Origin: Allobosea robiniae
GTDB lineage: Bacteria > Pseudomonadota > Alphaproteobacteria > Rhizobiales > Beijerinckiaceae
Assembly: GCF_900102525.1 (NCBI RefSeq)
Contig: NZ_FNBZ01000007.1
Span: forward strand, 124,001 to 188,000
DNA: 64,000 bases
Direction of reading: 5' to 3'
Positions 33,358-42,915 of this stretch are shown here, one piece after another. The position numbers and the translations under genes are program-made. Position 1 is the first letter of the stretch. Every line of letters begins with the position of its first letter. The notes under the pieces are model-generated. The model was not told where the DNA came from. It searched no databases and worked only from the letters and a program-made list of their open reading frames with translations.

Positions 33358-35148
33358 CTATTCGACGGGCTCGACGGCTGCGTCATGGCCATTCCCTTGC
33401 GGAGGCGCGGGCGGCGGATCGCAAAGCGCCTTGAGGGCCACGCAGGCGTCGCGAATCCACGACGGGATTTCGGCCTCGGAACACTGCCCAAGGAAATCCG
33501 CGATCCCCCAGTTGCCCTTCGCCCATCCGAAATATTCTTTCAGCGCGGCGATCACGTTGGTCTTCGGATCGGGGAACTTCTGCAATAGGTGCGGCGACCA
33601 ATCGAGCGCATCGGAAAAGCGCGCAAGCGCGGCCTGGGACGTGTTCTTGAGGATCAGATCCTCGATGCCCTTTTCCTCATGCATGAACAGGCGCTCGACC
33701 TGGGCTTCGATAGCGGCTTTCGCGGGGTCGGTCTGCTTATCGCACAGTGCGAACGTCCGCTTGCCGAGACCCTTATAGAGCCCGGCGAGATCGGCGATCT
33801 GTGACTCGGTACCTGCGTCGATGATGCAGATGCCTAGCGCCTCAAGCGAGGCATAGACGGCGGGTTTCAGCTCAGCGAGGCGGCGAGCCGCCACCGGAAA
33901 AGCACTCGCCTCGGTCGCGCCCTCCGCAATGAGGACACGCCGGGATAGCAGGCCTTCGCAAAAGCGTGTCCGAAACTCCTGGCGATAGCGCTTGTGCTTC
34001 ACGCTGTCGGGCAACGCAATCTGCGCCTGTTTCAGGACGCCATCATTCGCCCGTGACAAGATCACCGTCTCGTCGAGCTTGAATTCCTCAAGGACATACG
34101 GCGAGTGCGAGGTGACGATCGACTGGGCGGCCAGCTTGCGTAGCTCGTGAACTATCCGCTTCTGAGCATAGGGCGGGATTGCGGTCTCGACCTCCTCCAT
34201 CGCGAAGATGACGTTCTGCTTGTCCTCGGCAATCTGCGACAGCATCGCCAGCACCAGCATGTTGATCGTGCCAGTGCCCTGCCGGAAGAAGGGCGCGGCA
34301 TGTGCACCATCGCCGGTGGCAATGAAGGCGGTTACAACCTTGCGCAGATGTTCGCGCGTGAGGTTCGAAACCTTGAGATGCGGCTTCACGCCCCATTCCC
34401 GCGGTACATATTTCTTCAGCGACTTGTCGATGCTGTCGAGCACGCCCGAGATGCCGATCGCGGGGTCGCTTGCCACATCGAAGGCAGCCAGCGTGCCGAT
34501 CGTGCCTTCCCACATTTGCGGTCGGATTTCCTTCAGCCGCAGGATGATGTCGAGCAGGCTGCCATGCTCCAAACTGAGCGCACGCGAGCCGGTTCGCAAC
34601 GAGCGCAGGAAGAGAAAGCCGCAATGCTGCTTGTCCTTCTTGGAGAAGGGCGTTGGCGTCTCCTCCTCTGTCAGGCTGCGTGCGTAATAGGTGTTGCCGA
34701 CGAAATCGTCCTCATCGGCGTCGTATGCCCCGATGAAGGTGACGCGCAGCGCCGCCTTGATATTGGCTGCGTCCACGCCTGCGGGGTTTGCGTCCGTGAA
34801 GAAATCCCCCGTCTCGATGTTGAGCCACTCGATATTGCCGCCAAATCGGGCTTCCTGTTCCTCCGACAGCCCGATGATCGTGACCTCGACGGTGATTTGC
34901 GGGGCGGGCTGCGGCTCTGCGCCCTCCTCAGCCGGAGCCAAGGGCAGATATTTGCCCTCATAGAAATCATGCTCATCGACAGGAGGCCGGCGGCTCAGTC
35001 GATCCGGCCCAAGCGCAAGATCTATGGCTTCGAGAACGGAGGACTTGCCGGTGTTGTTGTCGCCGATGAGGACGGCGTGATCGGGCAGAACCAGCTTGGT
35101 TGAACTGATACCCCTGAAATTATCAATCGCAACGGCGTAAATCTTCAA
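33358..35148 (-). CDS. gajA: Gabija nuclease GajA (OLD-family ATPase-TOPRIM)
   Basis: The 596-aa protein has an ABC-type ATPase with Walker A LIGDNNTGKSS (residues 28-38), a signature-like GTGTINMLVLAML, Walker B VIFAMEEVETAIPP and the H-loop IVTSHSPYV. The C-terminal TOPRIM nuclease shows VLIAEGATEASAFPVAARR (catalytic Glu), IIDAGTESQ and FALCDKQTD. With the adjacent UvrD-like gene this is the Gabija pair. Known GajA is a DNA-nicking nuclease held off by nucleotides and released when phage depletes them. The gene is first in a two-gene leftward operon. Confidence 0.88.
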   Translation of the reverse strand: MKIYAVAIDNFRGISSTKLVLPDHAVLIGDNNTGKSSVLEAIDLALGPDRLSRRPPVDEHDFYEGKYLPLAPAEEGAEPQPAPQITVEVTIIGLSEEQEARFGGNIEWLNIETGDFFTDANPAGVDAANIKAALRVTFIGAYDADEDDFVGNTYYARSLTEEETPTPFSKKDKQHCGFLFLRSLRTGSRALSLEHGSLLDIILRLKEIRPQMWEGTIGTLAAFDVASDPAIGISGVLDSIDKSLKKYVPREWGVKPHLKVSNLTREHLRKVVTAFIATGDGAHAAPFFRQGTGTINMLVLAMLSQIAEDKQNVIFAMEEVETAIPPYAQKRIVHELRKLAAQSIVTSHSPYVLEEFKLDETVILSRANDGVLKQAQIALPDSVKHKRYRQEFRTRFCEGLLSRRVLIAEGATEASAFPVAARRLAELKPAVYASLEALGICIIDAGTESQIADLAGLYKGLGKRTFALCDKQTDPAKAAIEAQVERLFMHEEKGIEDLILKNTSQAALARFSDALDWSPHLLQKFPDPKTNVIAALKEYFGWAKGNWGIADFLGQCSEAEIPSWIRDACVALKALCDPPPAPPQGNGHDAAVEPVE

Positions 35149-35525
35149 AGCAGCCCCCCAGTGCTATCCCTCTCAAATCTTCTTCTATTTCACAGTTAGC
35201 CCCAAATCGATGGAACGTCACTCGTCCCTTCTGCAGCATGTGCTGCTTTAAGCAACCATATCGGGCCATCGCGCTAAGTGCGTGCACGCGAGCGCAAAGA
35301 ACGGGCGAAACCTAGACGAAGATTGGCAATCTGGCCGGCTCCCCGTTCAGCACGGTGTTGGACTGGCTCGCTTTGCGCTTGAGCCCGAAACACAGATTGA
35401 CTGCTACGGGTCGAACACAGCCCGCAGCATGATCAGCCGCGAACGCCCGCTTTCTGGCAACTGCCCTTGTCAGGAAGTGGCGCAGAAGAGTTTGAGAGTG
35501 TCGCGATTGTTAATGCGGCGGTGTG
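35149..35525. other. Intergenic region between gajA and the LysR gene
   Basis: This 377-bp segment upstream of gajA should hold its promoter. It also carries one copy of a dispersed repeat (35441-35483). No tRNA fragment matching 18327-18376 is visible here, so if the island ends in this gap its end is not marked by that att core. Confidence 0.35.
35441..35483. repeat. Dispersed ~42-bp repeat, copy 1
   Basis: The sequence runs CCCGCTT..., a short GC hairpin, then TGTCAGGAAGTGGCGC. It matches the segments at 37447-37488 and 58281-58323 in both ends (CCGCTT and the GTC.GG..GTGGCGC 3' part) and spacing. All copies are intergenic. The origin is unknown. Confidence 0.55.
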
Positions 35526-36434
35526 CTAGATCGGCGAAGGCAGTTTTTTGATGTAGTCGATGAAGGCGCGCAGCGGCGTGGGCACGAGGCGCCGCCCCGG
35601 GTAATACAGGAAAGGTCCGGAGAAGCTCAGCCACCATTCCGGAAGAACTGGGACGAGGGCCCCTGTCTCCAAATGCGGCCGGACCCAATCCTCGAAAATG
35701 GTGACGATGCCAATACCGGCGATCGCAGCTGCGATCGCGAGATCGGCGACGCCGCCCGGCTGGACAATCAGCACGGCCGGCGGGTCGACGAGCAGCGTCT
35801 GGCCGTTGCGCTCGAACTCCCATGGCGCGAGGGCACGCTGGGGAAAGCGGACGCGGATGCAGCTGTGCTGCAGCAGGTCGCGCGGTTCGCCGGGGGTGCC
35901 GCGACGATCGAGGTAAGCCTTTGAGGCCACCGTAGCGAAGCGCTGGACCCGAGGGCCGATTGGAAGCGCGATCATGTCGGGCTCGAGGCGCTCGTCGTAG
36001 CGGATGCCGGCGTCGCAACGCGCAGCCAGCAGGTCGACAAAATCATCCTCGGCGATGACCTCAAGGCGAATATCCGGATAGGCCGCCAGGAAGGGCGGGA
36101 CGATGGTCGGCAGGACCAGGCGTGCGGCGCTGACAGGAACATTGAGCCGCAATGTGCCGGCAGGCCGCTCTTTGTAGCCGTTGACGACGTCGAGCGCCGC
36201 CTCGACTTCGCGCAGCGCCGGCTCCAGCTTGCTGAGCAGATCTCGCCCCGCATCGGTGAGCGCAACACTGCGGGTGGTACGATTCAACAAGCGGATGCCG
36301 AGCCTGTCTTCAAGCCGGCGCATCCTCTCGCTGAGCCCGGACGGACTTTCCCCGGTTGCGCGCGAAGCTCCGCGAAATCCGCCGGCGCGCGCGATGGCGA
36401 CGAACACATCAAGGTCGGTCAGGCTAGGTCGCAT
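35526..36434 (-). CDS. LysR family transcriptional regulator
   Basis: The 302-aa protein has the LysR winged HTH at the N-terminus (LDVFVAIARAGGFRGASRAT, then SGLSERMRRLEDRLGIRLLN) and the periplasmic-binding-like effector domain (about 90-295; GTLRLNVPVSAARLVLPTIV). It is divergent from the aldo/keto reductase gene with 96 bp between starts, so it probably controls that gene. The effector is unknown. Confidence 0.92.
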   Translation of the reverse strand: MRPSLTDLDVFVAIARAGGFRGASRATGESPSGLSERMRRLEDRLGIRLLNRTTRSVALTDAGRDLLSKLEPALREVEAALDVVNGYKERPAGTLRLNVPVSAARLVLPTIVPPFLAAYPDIRLEVIAEDDFVDLLAARCDAGIRYDERLEPDMIALPIGPRVQRFATVASKAYLDRRGTPGEPRDLLQHSCIRVRFPQRALAPWEFERNGQTLLVDPPAVLIVQPGGVADLAIAAAIAGIGIVTIFEDWVRPHLETGALVPVLPEWWLSFSGPFLYYPGRRLVPTPLRAFIDYIKKLPSPI

Positions 36435-36530
36435 TGTTCGTTGAGCCGCACAGACTGTTCGGATTGTGCAGGATTATCATCAAGCCGCAAGCGCCCTACC
36501 TCGAAACCGTACGCAATCGAGGAGATCGCC

Positions 36531-37397
36531 ATGACCGCCGACAATCAAACCTTCGTCTTTGGCAGCCGCACGGTGAAGCGGATGGGCTATGGCGCCATGC
36601 AACTCGCTGGAAAGGGCGTCTTCGGCCCCCCGCGTGACCGAGACGAAGCTATCGCGGTCCTTCGTGAGGCGATTGCCAGCGGAGTCGACCATATCGATAC
36701 CAGCGATTTTTACGGGCCCCATGTCACCAACCAGATCATCCGCGAAGCTCTGCACCCCTATCCGGACGAGCTAGCCCTGGTCACCAAGGTCGGTGCCCGC
36801 CGGGGCAGCGACGGGGCCTGGATCGAGGCAAACTCGCCGAACGACCTGGTCGCCGCCGTCCACGACAACCTGCGCAATCTGGGCGTGGACCAGCTGCATG
36901 CCGTGAATTTCCGCGCGATGTTCGATGTGCACGGACCCGCGGAAGGAAGCATCGCGCCGCAGGTCGAGGCGCTCGCCAAGCTCAAGCAGCAAGGGCTGCT
37001 GCGCCATGTCGGCATCAGCAATGTGACGCCGAAACAGGTGGCCGAGGCCCGTGCGGTGGTTGAGGTCGCCTGCGTCCAGAACCAGTACAATCTCGCCCAC
37101 CGGCATGACGACGCTCTGATCGACGAACTGGCGGCCGCGGGCATAGCCTATGTGCCGTTTTTCCCGCTCGGTGGGTTTTCGCCACTGCAGTCGACCACCT
37201 TGTCGGATGTAGCCGCCACTCTGGGCGTGTCTCCGCTGCAGACCGCCTTGGCCTGGCTGATGCGCCGTTCGCCCAACATCCTCCTGATCCCCGGCACCTC
37301 ATCGCGAACCCACCTCCGCGAAAACCTCGCTGCGGCCCAAGTCGTTCTCGACGATGCGACGCTGGCTCGCCTGCATTCGATCGGGCGGGCCGCCTGA
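36531..37397 (+). CDS. Aldo/keto reductase
   Basis: The 288-aa NAD(P)H-dependent oxidoreductase has the AKR barrel pattern: GYGAMQLAGKGVFGPP, then AIASGVDHIDTSDFYGPH with the catalytic Asp and Tyr, VTKVGARRG with Lys, and LIPGTSSRTHLRENLAAA for cofactor binding. The usual active-site His after strand 4 is replaced by Asn in HAVNFRAMFD. ATG 36531 has GGAG about 10 bases upstream. It likely reduces a small carbonyl and is probably regulated by the divergent LysR protein. Confidence 0.9.
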   Translation: MTADNQTFVFGSRTVKRMGYGAMQLAGKGVFGPPRDRDEAIAVLREAIASGVDHIDTSDFYGPHVTNQIIREALHPYPDELALVTKVGARRGSDGAWIEANSPNDLVAAVHDNLRNLGVDQLHAVNFRAMFDVHGPAEGSIAPQVEALAKLKQQGLLRHVGISNVTPKQVAEARAVVEVACVQNQYNLAHRHDDALIDELAAAGIAYVPFFPLGGFSPLQSTTLSDVAATLGVSPLQTALAWLMRRSPNILLIPGTSSRTHLRENLAAAQVVLDDATLARLHSIGRAA

Positions 37398-37446
37398 AGC
37401 AGACGCGCGCCGCATCGCGCGGCAGGTAGCAGGGCGCTCGGCTCAC

Positions 37447-37488
37447 AAGTCCGCTTTAGGGTGCAGCGCCAACGTCGGGAAGTGGCGC
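37447..37488. repeat. Dispersed ~42-bp repeat, copy 2
   Basis: AAGTCCGCTTTAGGG, then a spacer, then AACGTCGGGAAGTGGCGC. It shares both ends with the copies at 35441 and 58281. It lies between the aldo/keto reductase and aldehyde oxidoreductase genes. Confidence 0.6.
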
Positions 37489-37561
37489 CTACCGCTGCTC
37501 ACTCCGGTATCCGTTACAGGCAACGGCTGGATCGGTGACGTGCGGGAATGACTAAAGCCAC

Positions 37562-39769
37562 TCAAGCCGCATCAGGCATCCGCGCCAACAGCTTGTCGAG
37601 CGTGAGCGGATAGTCACGCACGCGCACGCCGGTGGCGTTGTAGACGGCGTTGGCCACGGCAGCGCCGACCCCGCAGATCCCGAGCTCGCCCACCCCCTTC
37701 GCCTTCATCGGCGAGGACATCGGGTCGGTCTCGTCAAGGAAGACCACCTCCTGATGCGGGATGTCGGCATGCACCGGAACCTCGTAGGAGGCCAGATCGT
37801 GGTTGACGAAGAAGCCTCGGCGCTTGTCGACCGCCAGTTCCTCCATCAGCGCCGCGCCTACACCCATCGTCATCGCGCCGATGACCTGGCTACGCGCCGT
37901 CTTCGGGTTGAGGATGCGCCCGGCCGCGCAGACCGCCAGCATGCGCCTGACCCGCGTCTCGGCCGTGGCCACATCGACGCCTACCTCCACAAAATGGGCG
38001 CCGAAGGTGGATTGCTGGTGCGTCTCGTCGAGGTCGCCGTATTCGATGGTGTCCTCGGCCGTCAGCGGTCCGGCTTCGGTCGCGCTCGCCAGCGAGAGAC
38101 TGCGATTGCCCGCCTTCACCTCGCCGCCCGCGAAGATGGCCTCGGTCGAGTTGATGCCGAGCTTCTGCGCCACGGCCTCGCGCAGCTTCACGCAAGCGGC
38201 GTAGACGCCGGCCGTCGAGCTATTGCCGCCCCATTGCCCGCCTGAACCGGCCGAAACGGGGAAGGCCGAATCGCCCAGCTTCACCACCACCTTGTCGAGA
38301 TCGACGCCCAGCATTTCGGAGGCTGTCTGGCCGATGATGGTGTAGCTGCCGGTGCCGATGTCGGTCATGTCGGTCTCGACGGTGACGATCCCCTTGGCAT
38401 CGAGGCTGACGCGCGCCCCCGATTTCATCACGAGATTGTTGCGGAAGGCGGCGGCGACCCCGAGGCCGATCAGCCAGTTGCCCTCGCGCATCCGGCCGGG
38501 CTGCGCCGAGCGCTGCGACCAGCCGAAACGCTCCGCGCCGACCCGGAAGCACTCGTCGAAGCGCCGCATCGAGAAGGGCCGCTTCGGCTTCTCCGGGTCG
38601 ACCTGCGTGTCGTTCAGCAGCCGGAAGGCGATCGGGTCCATCCCGAGCTTCTCGGCCATTTCGTCCATCGCCATTTCCAGCGCCATCAGGCCGGGTGCCT
38701 CGCCGGGCGCGCGCATGGCGTTGCCTTCCGGCAGGTCGAGCTCGGCGAGACGCATCGCCGTCATCCGGTTGGCGCCGGCATAGAGCAGCCGCGTCTGCTG
38801 CACCGCGACCTCCGGCCCGCCGCCCTTGAGATCGCCCGACCAGCTCTCATGGCCGATCGCGGTGATCTTGCCCTCTTTCGTCGCACCCAGCCGGATGCGC
38901 TGGATCGTCGCCGGCCTGTGTGTCGTGTTGTTGATCATCAGCGGGCGCGTCAGCGCGACCTTGACCGGCCGCTTGGCCAGGCGCGCGCCCAGCGCCGCCA
39001 GCAGCACGTCTGCACGCAGGAACAGCTTGCCGCCGAAGCCGCCGCCGATGAAGGGTGAGACGATCCGGATGTTCTGCTTGGGGATGCCAAGCGTCGTCGC
39101 CATGTCGGTGACGCCCCAGGCGACCATCTGGGTGGCGGTCCAGAGCGTCAGCTTATCGCCTTCCCAGGCAGCCAGCGTCGCATGCGGTTCCATCATCGCA
39201 TGGCTTTCGTCGGGCGTCGTATAGGTCTCGTCGAGGCTGACCGGCGCGCTTGCGAAGGCGCCCGCGAAATCTCCGACATGGGTGTCGTTGAGGCTGGGAT
39301 CGTCGCCCTCGGGCCTCACGGCCTTGTCCTTCGCCGCGTTGAGGTCGAAGGCGCCCTCGGCGGCCACATACTCCACCTTGATCAGGCTGGCCGCCGCGCG
39401 CGCCTGCTCGAAACTCTCGGCCACCACCAGCGCGACCGCCTGATGATAATGCTCCACCTCCGGCCCCGCGAGCAGGCAGGCGGTGTTGCGCGGACCCTTC
39501 TTCAGATCGCCGGCCTCTCTGGCCGTGACCACCGCGAGGACGCCCGGCGCCTTTCGCGCGGCGTCGAGTTCGATCGAAGCGATGCGACCCTTGGCGATGC
39601 CTGCACCGAGCACATAGCCATAGGCTTGGTTCGCCACGACGTCATGCTGTTCATAGGCGTAGCGGGCCGTGCCGGTGACCTTGCGGGCGCCGTCGATGCG
39701 ATCATGCGGCTGTCCGACCACCTGCAGGCGGTCGATCGGATTGTCGGTTGCCGGCTTGTCGAATTTCAT
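37562..39769 (-). CDS. Aldehyde/xanthine oxidoreductase molybdopterin subunit
   Basis: The 735-aa large subunit of a xanthine-dehydrogenase-family enzyme (PaoC-like). The N-terminal part begins VVGQPHDRIDGARKVTGTAR. Cofactor-binding segments are visible (SPFIGGGFGGKLFLRADVL, RAPGEAPGLMALEMAMDE, GSGGQWGGNSSTAG). The catalytic Glu region is KAKGVGELGICGVGAAVANA. It oxidises aldehydes or N-heterocycles with water. It is the last gene of a three-gene operon, 3 bp after the FAD subunit gene. Confidence 0.92.
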   Translation of the reverse strand: MKFDKPATDNPIDRLQVVGQPHDRIDGARKVTGTARYAYEQHDVVANQAYGYVLGAGIAKGRIASIELDAARKAPGVLAVVTAREAGDLKKGPRNTACLLAGPEVEHYHQAVALVVAESFEQARAAASLIKVEYVAAEGAFDLNAAKDKAVRPEGDDPSLNDTHVGDFAGAFASAPVSLDETYTTPDESHAMMEPHATLAAWEGDKLTLWTATQMVAWGVTDMATTLGIPKQNIRIVSPFIGGGFGGKLFLRADVLLAALGARLAKRPVKVALTRPLMINNTTHRPATIQRIRLGATKEGKITAIGHESWSGDLKGGGPEVAVQQTRLLYAGANRMTAMRLAELDLPEGNAMRAPGEAPGLMALEMAMDEMAEKLGMDPIAFRLLNDTQVDPEKPKRPFSMRRFDECFRVGAERFGWSQRSAQPGRMREGNWLIGLGVAAAFRNNLVMKSGARVSLDAKGIVTVETDMTDIGTGSYTIIGQTASEMLGVDLDKVVVKLGDSAFPVSAGSGGQWGGNSSTAGVYAACVKLREAVAQKLGINSTEAIFAGGEVKAGNRSLSLASATEAGPLTAEDTIEYGDLDETHQQSTFGAHFVEVGVDVATAETRVRRMLAVCAAGRILNPKTARSQVIGAMTMGVGAALMEELAVDKRRGFFVNHDLASYEVPVHADIPHQEVVFLDETDPMSSPMKAKGVGELGICGVGAAVANAVYNATGVRVRDYPLTLDKLLARMPDAA

Positions 39770-39772
39770 GGC

Positions 39773-40723
39773 TCAGCCCCTCGCTTGCGCCAGCACCGCG
39801 CCGAGCGTGCGCTCGACCAGCGGCAGCTTGAATGCGTTCTCACGGGTCGGCTTGGCGTCCGCGAGAATCGCTTCGGCAGCGGCCTTCGCTCCGCGGGGCA
39901 GCTCCGCCTCCGCCGTCTCGACGCGCCAGGGCTTGGGCGCGACGCCGCCGAGCGCGATCCGGCCGCTGCCGTCGCGCTGCACGATGGCCGCAATCGAGAC
40001 CAGCGCGAAGGCGTAAGACGCGCGGTCCCTCACCTTGCGGTAAATCTGCGTGCCGCCGACAGGCTTCGGCAGCGTCACCGCGGTGATGAGTTCGCCCTTG
40101 TCCAGCACGGTCTCGACATGCGGGGTATTGCCCGGCAGCCGATGCACGTCCGCGACAGGGATCGAGCGGGTCGATCGATCGGGCTTCACCGTCTCCACCG
40201 TGGCGTCGAGCGCCCGCATCGCCACCGCCATGTCGGAAGGATGCGTCGCGATGCAGGCGTCGCTGATGCCGACCACGCCCAGCTGGCGCGAGAACCCGCC
40301 GAGCGCCGAGCAGCCGCTGCCGGGCCGGCGTTTGTTGCAGGGCTGTGCCGTGTCGTAGAAATAAGGGCAGCGCGTCCGCTGCAACAGATTTCCGGCCGTA
40401 GTGGCACGGTTGCGCAACTGGCCGGACGCCCCCGCCAGCAGCGCCCGCGACAGCACCGCATAATCGCGCCGGACCCGCTCGTCCGCCGCCAGCGCGGTGT
40501 TGCGGACCAGCGCCCCGATACGCAGCCCGCCATCCGGGGACGACTCGATCTTGTCGAGTCCCAGCCCGTTCACGTCGATCAGATGCGTCGGCGTCTCGAT
40601 CTGCAGCTTCATCAGGTCGAGCAGGTTGGTGCCGCCGGCGATGAATTTCGCGTCGGGGCTCCTTGCCGCGGCGGCTGCGGCATCGGCCGGCGAGCTCGCC
40701 TTTTCGTAGGAGAAAGCTCTCAT
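39773..40723 (-). CDS. Aldehyde oxidoreductase FAD-binding subunit
   Basis: The 316-aa subunit (PaoB-like) starts [20 protein letters not shown] and carries the FAD-binding loops [20 protein letters not shown] and [20 protein letters not shown]. The insertion [20 protein letters not shown] holds the two cysteines that in PaoB-type proteins bind an extra FeS cluster. The start overlaps the stop of the FeS-subunit gene by 4 bp. It passes electrons from the FeS subunit to the acceptor. Confidence 0.92.
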   Translation of the reverse strand: MRAFSYEKASSPADAAAAAARSPDAKFIAGGTNLLDLMKLQIETPTHLIDVNGLGLDKIESSPDGGLRIGALVRNTALAADERVRRDYAVLSRALLAGASGQLRNRATTAGNLLQRTRCPYFYDTAQPCNKRRPGSGCSALGGFSRQLGVVGISDACIATHPSDMAVAMRALDATVETVKPDRSTRSIPVADVHRLPGNTPHVETVLDKGELITAVTLPKPVGGTQIYRKVRDRASYAFALVSIAAIVQRDGSGRIALGGVAPKPWRVETAEAELPRGAKAAAEAILADAKPTRENAFKLPLVERTLGAVLAQARG

Positions 40724-41376
40724 CCCTGCCTCCCCGCCACCTCGGTCATCGCCTCGACGATGTTGGAATAGGCGCCGCAGCGGCAGATGTTGCCACTCAT
40801 GCGCTCGCGGATCTCGGCCGCGGTCGGCGCCATGGCGCCGGTCAGATCGTGGCTGACATGGCTCGGGATGCCGGCCTTGATCTCGTCGAGGACCGCGACG
40901 CCGGAGCAGATCTGGCCGGGTGTGCAGTAACCGCATTGGAAGCCGTCGTGCTTCACGAAAGCCGCCTGCATCGGGTGAAGGTTGTCGACGCCGCCGAGCC
41001 CCTCGATCGTTGTGATCTCCGCACCTGCATTCATGATCGCCAGGGTCAGGCAGGAGTTGATCCGCTGCCCGTCCAACAGCACCGTGCAGGCGCCGCACTG
41101 ACCATGGTCGCAGCCCTTTTTGGTGCCGGTCAGGTGGAGTTGCTCGCGCAGAGCGTCCAGCAAGGTCGTGCGAGTATCGAGTTCGAGCCTGTGGTTGCGC
41201 CCGTTCACGCTGAACGAAACCTCGCTCAGCACAGGCTCTCCCGCTGGCGCCGGCTGAGCACGCGCTCCCCCGGCGGTCGTAGAAAAGGCGGCACAGGCGC
41301 CGGCGACGACCATCAGGTCACGTCGGTTCATTTCCAGTTGTCTGGGAGTTGGCATATCCGCCTCCGATTTCGACAA
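40720..41376 (-). CDS. Aldehyde oxidoreductase 2Fe-2S subunit, Tat-exported
   Basis: The 218-aa small subunit (PaoA-like) begins with a twin-arginine signal ([20 protein letters not shown]), so the complex is probably assembled in the cytoplasm and exported. The plant-type 2Fe-2S domain has [20 protein letters not shown], and the all-helical second cluster has [19 protein letters not shown] and [17 protein letters not shown] start at 41355 is an alternative that keeps the signal. It is the first gene of the operon. No XdhC/PaoD-like chaperone gene is nearby. Confidence 0.93.
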   Translation of the reverse strand: MSKSEADMPTPRQLEMNRRDLMVVAGACAAFSTTAGGARAQPAPAGEPVLSEVSFSVNGRNHRLELDTRTTLLDALREQLHLTGTKKGCDHGQCGACTVLLDGQRINSCLTLAIMNAGAEITTIEGLGGVDNLHPMQAAFVKHDGFQCGYCTPGQICSGVAVLDEIKAGIPSHVSHDLTGAMAPTAAEIRERMSGNICRCGAYSNIVEAMTEVAGRQG

Positions 41377-41804
41377 ACCGCATCCGGCAAATCGCTCCCG
41401 AGCCAGTTGCGTTGCGAAGGAGAACGGCTGAAGCGGCGGCTAGTTCATTCTCAATCTAAAATGCCGCACACACGAGATCGTCAGCGCACTTGTGAAACTC
41501 AGCGGTTCGGCCCGTCGTGAACGTCCGCTGTCCGGGGACGCTCGAATGTCCGCTTCTCTAATCGGGCGGTTGGGTCAAGCTCGGATTGCACCTCTGTGCC
41601 GGGGTCTCGTTCACGCGGGTCACGCTTCTCTTCGCAGTCTGGTGGCTTCTGTCGAGCGAAGCCGCTGCACGCATGCATCGGATTGGGTCTGGAGAGCCTC
41701 GCTTTTGGACGCGCTTTGAAGCGCAGCAGACATTTTCGGCTTCATCCATTCCTTCGTCCGCGTGGGACGATCCCGGCCCAGGATCGCTGAGAGCTGTGGT
41801 CAGG
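41377..41804. other. Intergenic region between FeS subunit gene and IS110 remnant
   Basis: This 428-bp stretch should contain the oxidoreductase promoter and one end of the insertion element. Around 41519-41555 lies a degenerate relative of the dispersed repeat (ACGTCCGCT twice in variant form). I cannot place the IS end, and I see no gene. Confidence 0.3.
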
Positions 41805-42814
41805 TCATGCCGCAGCCTCCGATCCCAGGCAGAAGTCAGTACCATCGGCCCACATGCGATGGAGCACGACGGCGATCTTGCGGGCCACCGCGACAATGGC
41901 GCGCCGACGGCCCTTGGTCGTCATGAGCCTGACACCCCAAGCCTTGAGGCTCGACCAGGTGATCGAGCGCATCAGCATGGCGTTCGCGGCCGCGTAGAGC
42001 GCAGCACGAACGTCGACGTCACCGGCATGGGAGTCTCGCCGGACTGGAAGCGCCTGGGCGTCAGTCCAAAGTGAGCTCCGACCGTGCGAGAGCTCTTGAA
42101 GCGGGCAGGATCGTCCACGGCAGCTTTGAAGCTGAGGGCGGTGATCTCGCCAACGCCCGGCACGGTCATGAAGCGTCGACAGATCGCATTTTCGCGCGCG
42201 GCCCGCTTCACCCGCCGATCGAGCTCGGTGAAGGTCTCGAAGAGCACCGCCCGCGCCTCCAGCATTGGCAGGAGCGCATGGCTGAGCGCAGGATCGGCCT
42301 CGATTGTCTCGCGCACAGCGGCATCGAAAGCGCCTCGGGATAAGCGGAGAGGTAGTACGACGCCGAAAATCCGCAACAGGCCACGGATCTCGCTCTCGAG
42401 GTCGATGCACTTGCGCTGCATCACCTTGCGGCTCGTCAGCAGCGCTCGCATGTGGTGGCTCTCGACGCTCTTCACATGCACCCGGCTGTACCACCCCGAC
42501 CGGAGAATCTGGGCGATGCCACGGGCGTCGTGTTTGTCCGTCTTGTTTCGCATGGCTGAAAGCGCAGCCGCGACCTGACGCGCCTCCATGCAGACGACGT
42601 CGTAGCCAGCCTCCGTCAGTCCGTAGGTGATGGGCTGTGTCAGCGCACCGGCCTCAAACCCGACCTGATGGATCGGCTGGTCGAACCCCGCGAGGCAAAG
42701 AAGGACATCGGGAACGTCGGAGCGCACCGAGCGCTCCAGGCAAATCTTCCCGTCATGGTCGATGATGCAGATCGCCACCGAGCGCAGCGACACATCCAGC
42801 GCAGCATAGAACAT
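41805..42814 (-). pseudogene. IS110-family transposase, frame broken by small deletion
   Basis: The first part (from 42814) shows the DEDD RuvC-like domain (MFYAALDVSLRSVAICIIDH, NKTDKHDARGIAQILRSGW) and the start of the C-terminal Tnp domain (MTVPGVGEITALSFKAAVDD, VGAHFGLTPRRFQSGE). At about 42024-42036 the frame changes, and the rest (AGDVDVRAALYAAANAMLMR, then RRRAIVAVARKIAVVLHRMW) continues in another frame to 41805. The segment normally joining SGE to GDVDVR is missing, so a short deletion is likely and the element should be inactive. Terminal sequences and a bridge RNA are not delimited. Confidence 0.85.
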
Positions 42815-42915
42815 CGCGACTTCCTCCCTCTTGGATCTGCCGAGATCCTAATGGGAGCTTGAACCCTGGCGGGTCCGCCCGATTACGCATGCTATTGGCG
42901 CATCATGTCGCCAAC

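Noticed and set aside
35149..35525. Right end of the island marked by a second tRNA-Arg core
   Set aside because: No match to the 18327-18376 core was visible in this gap; the right boundary remains unlocated.
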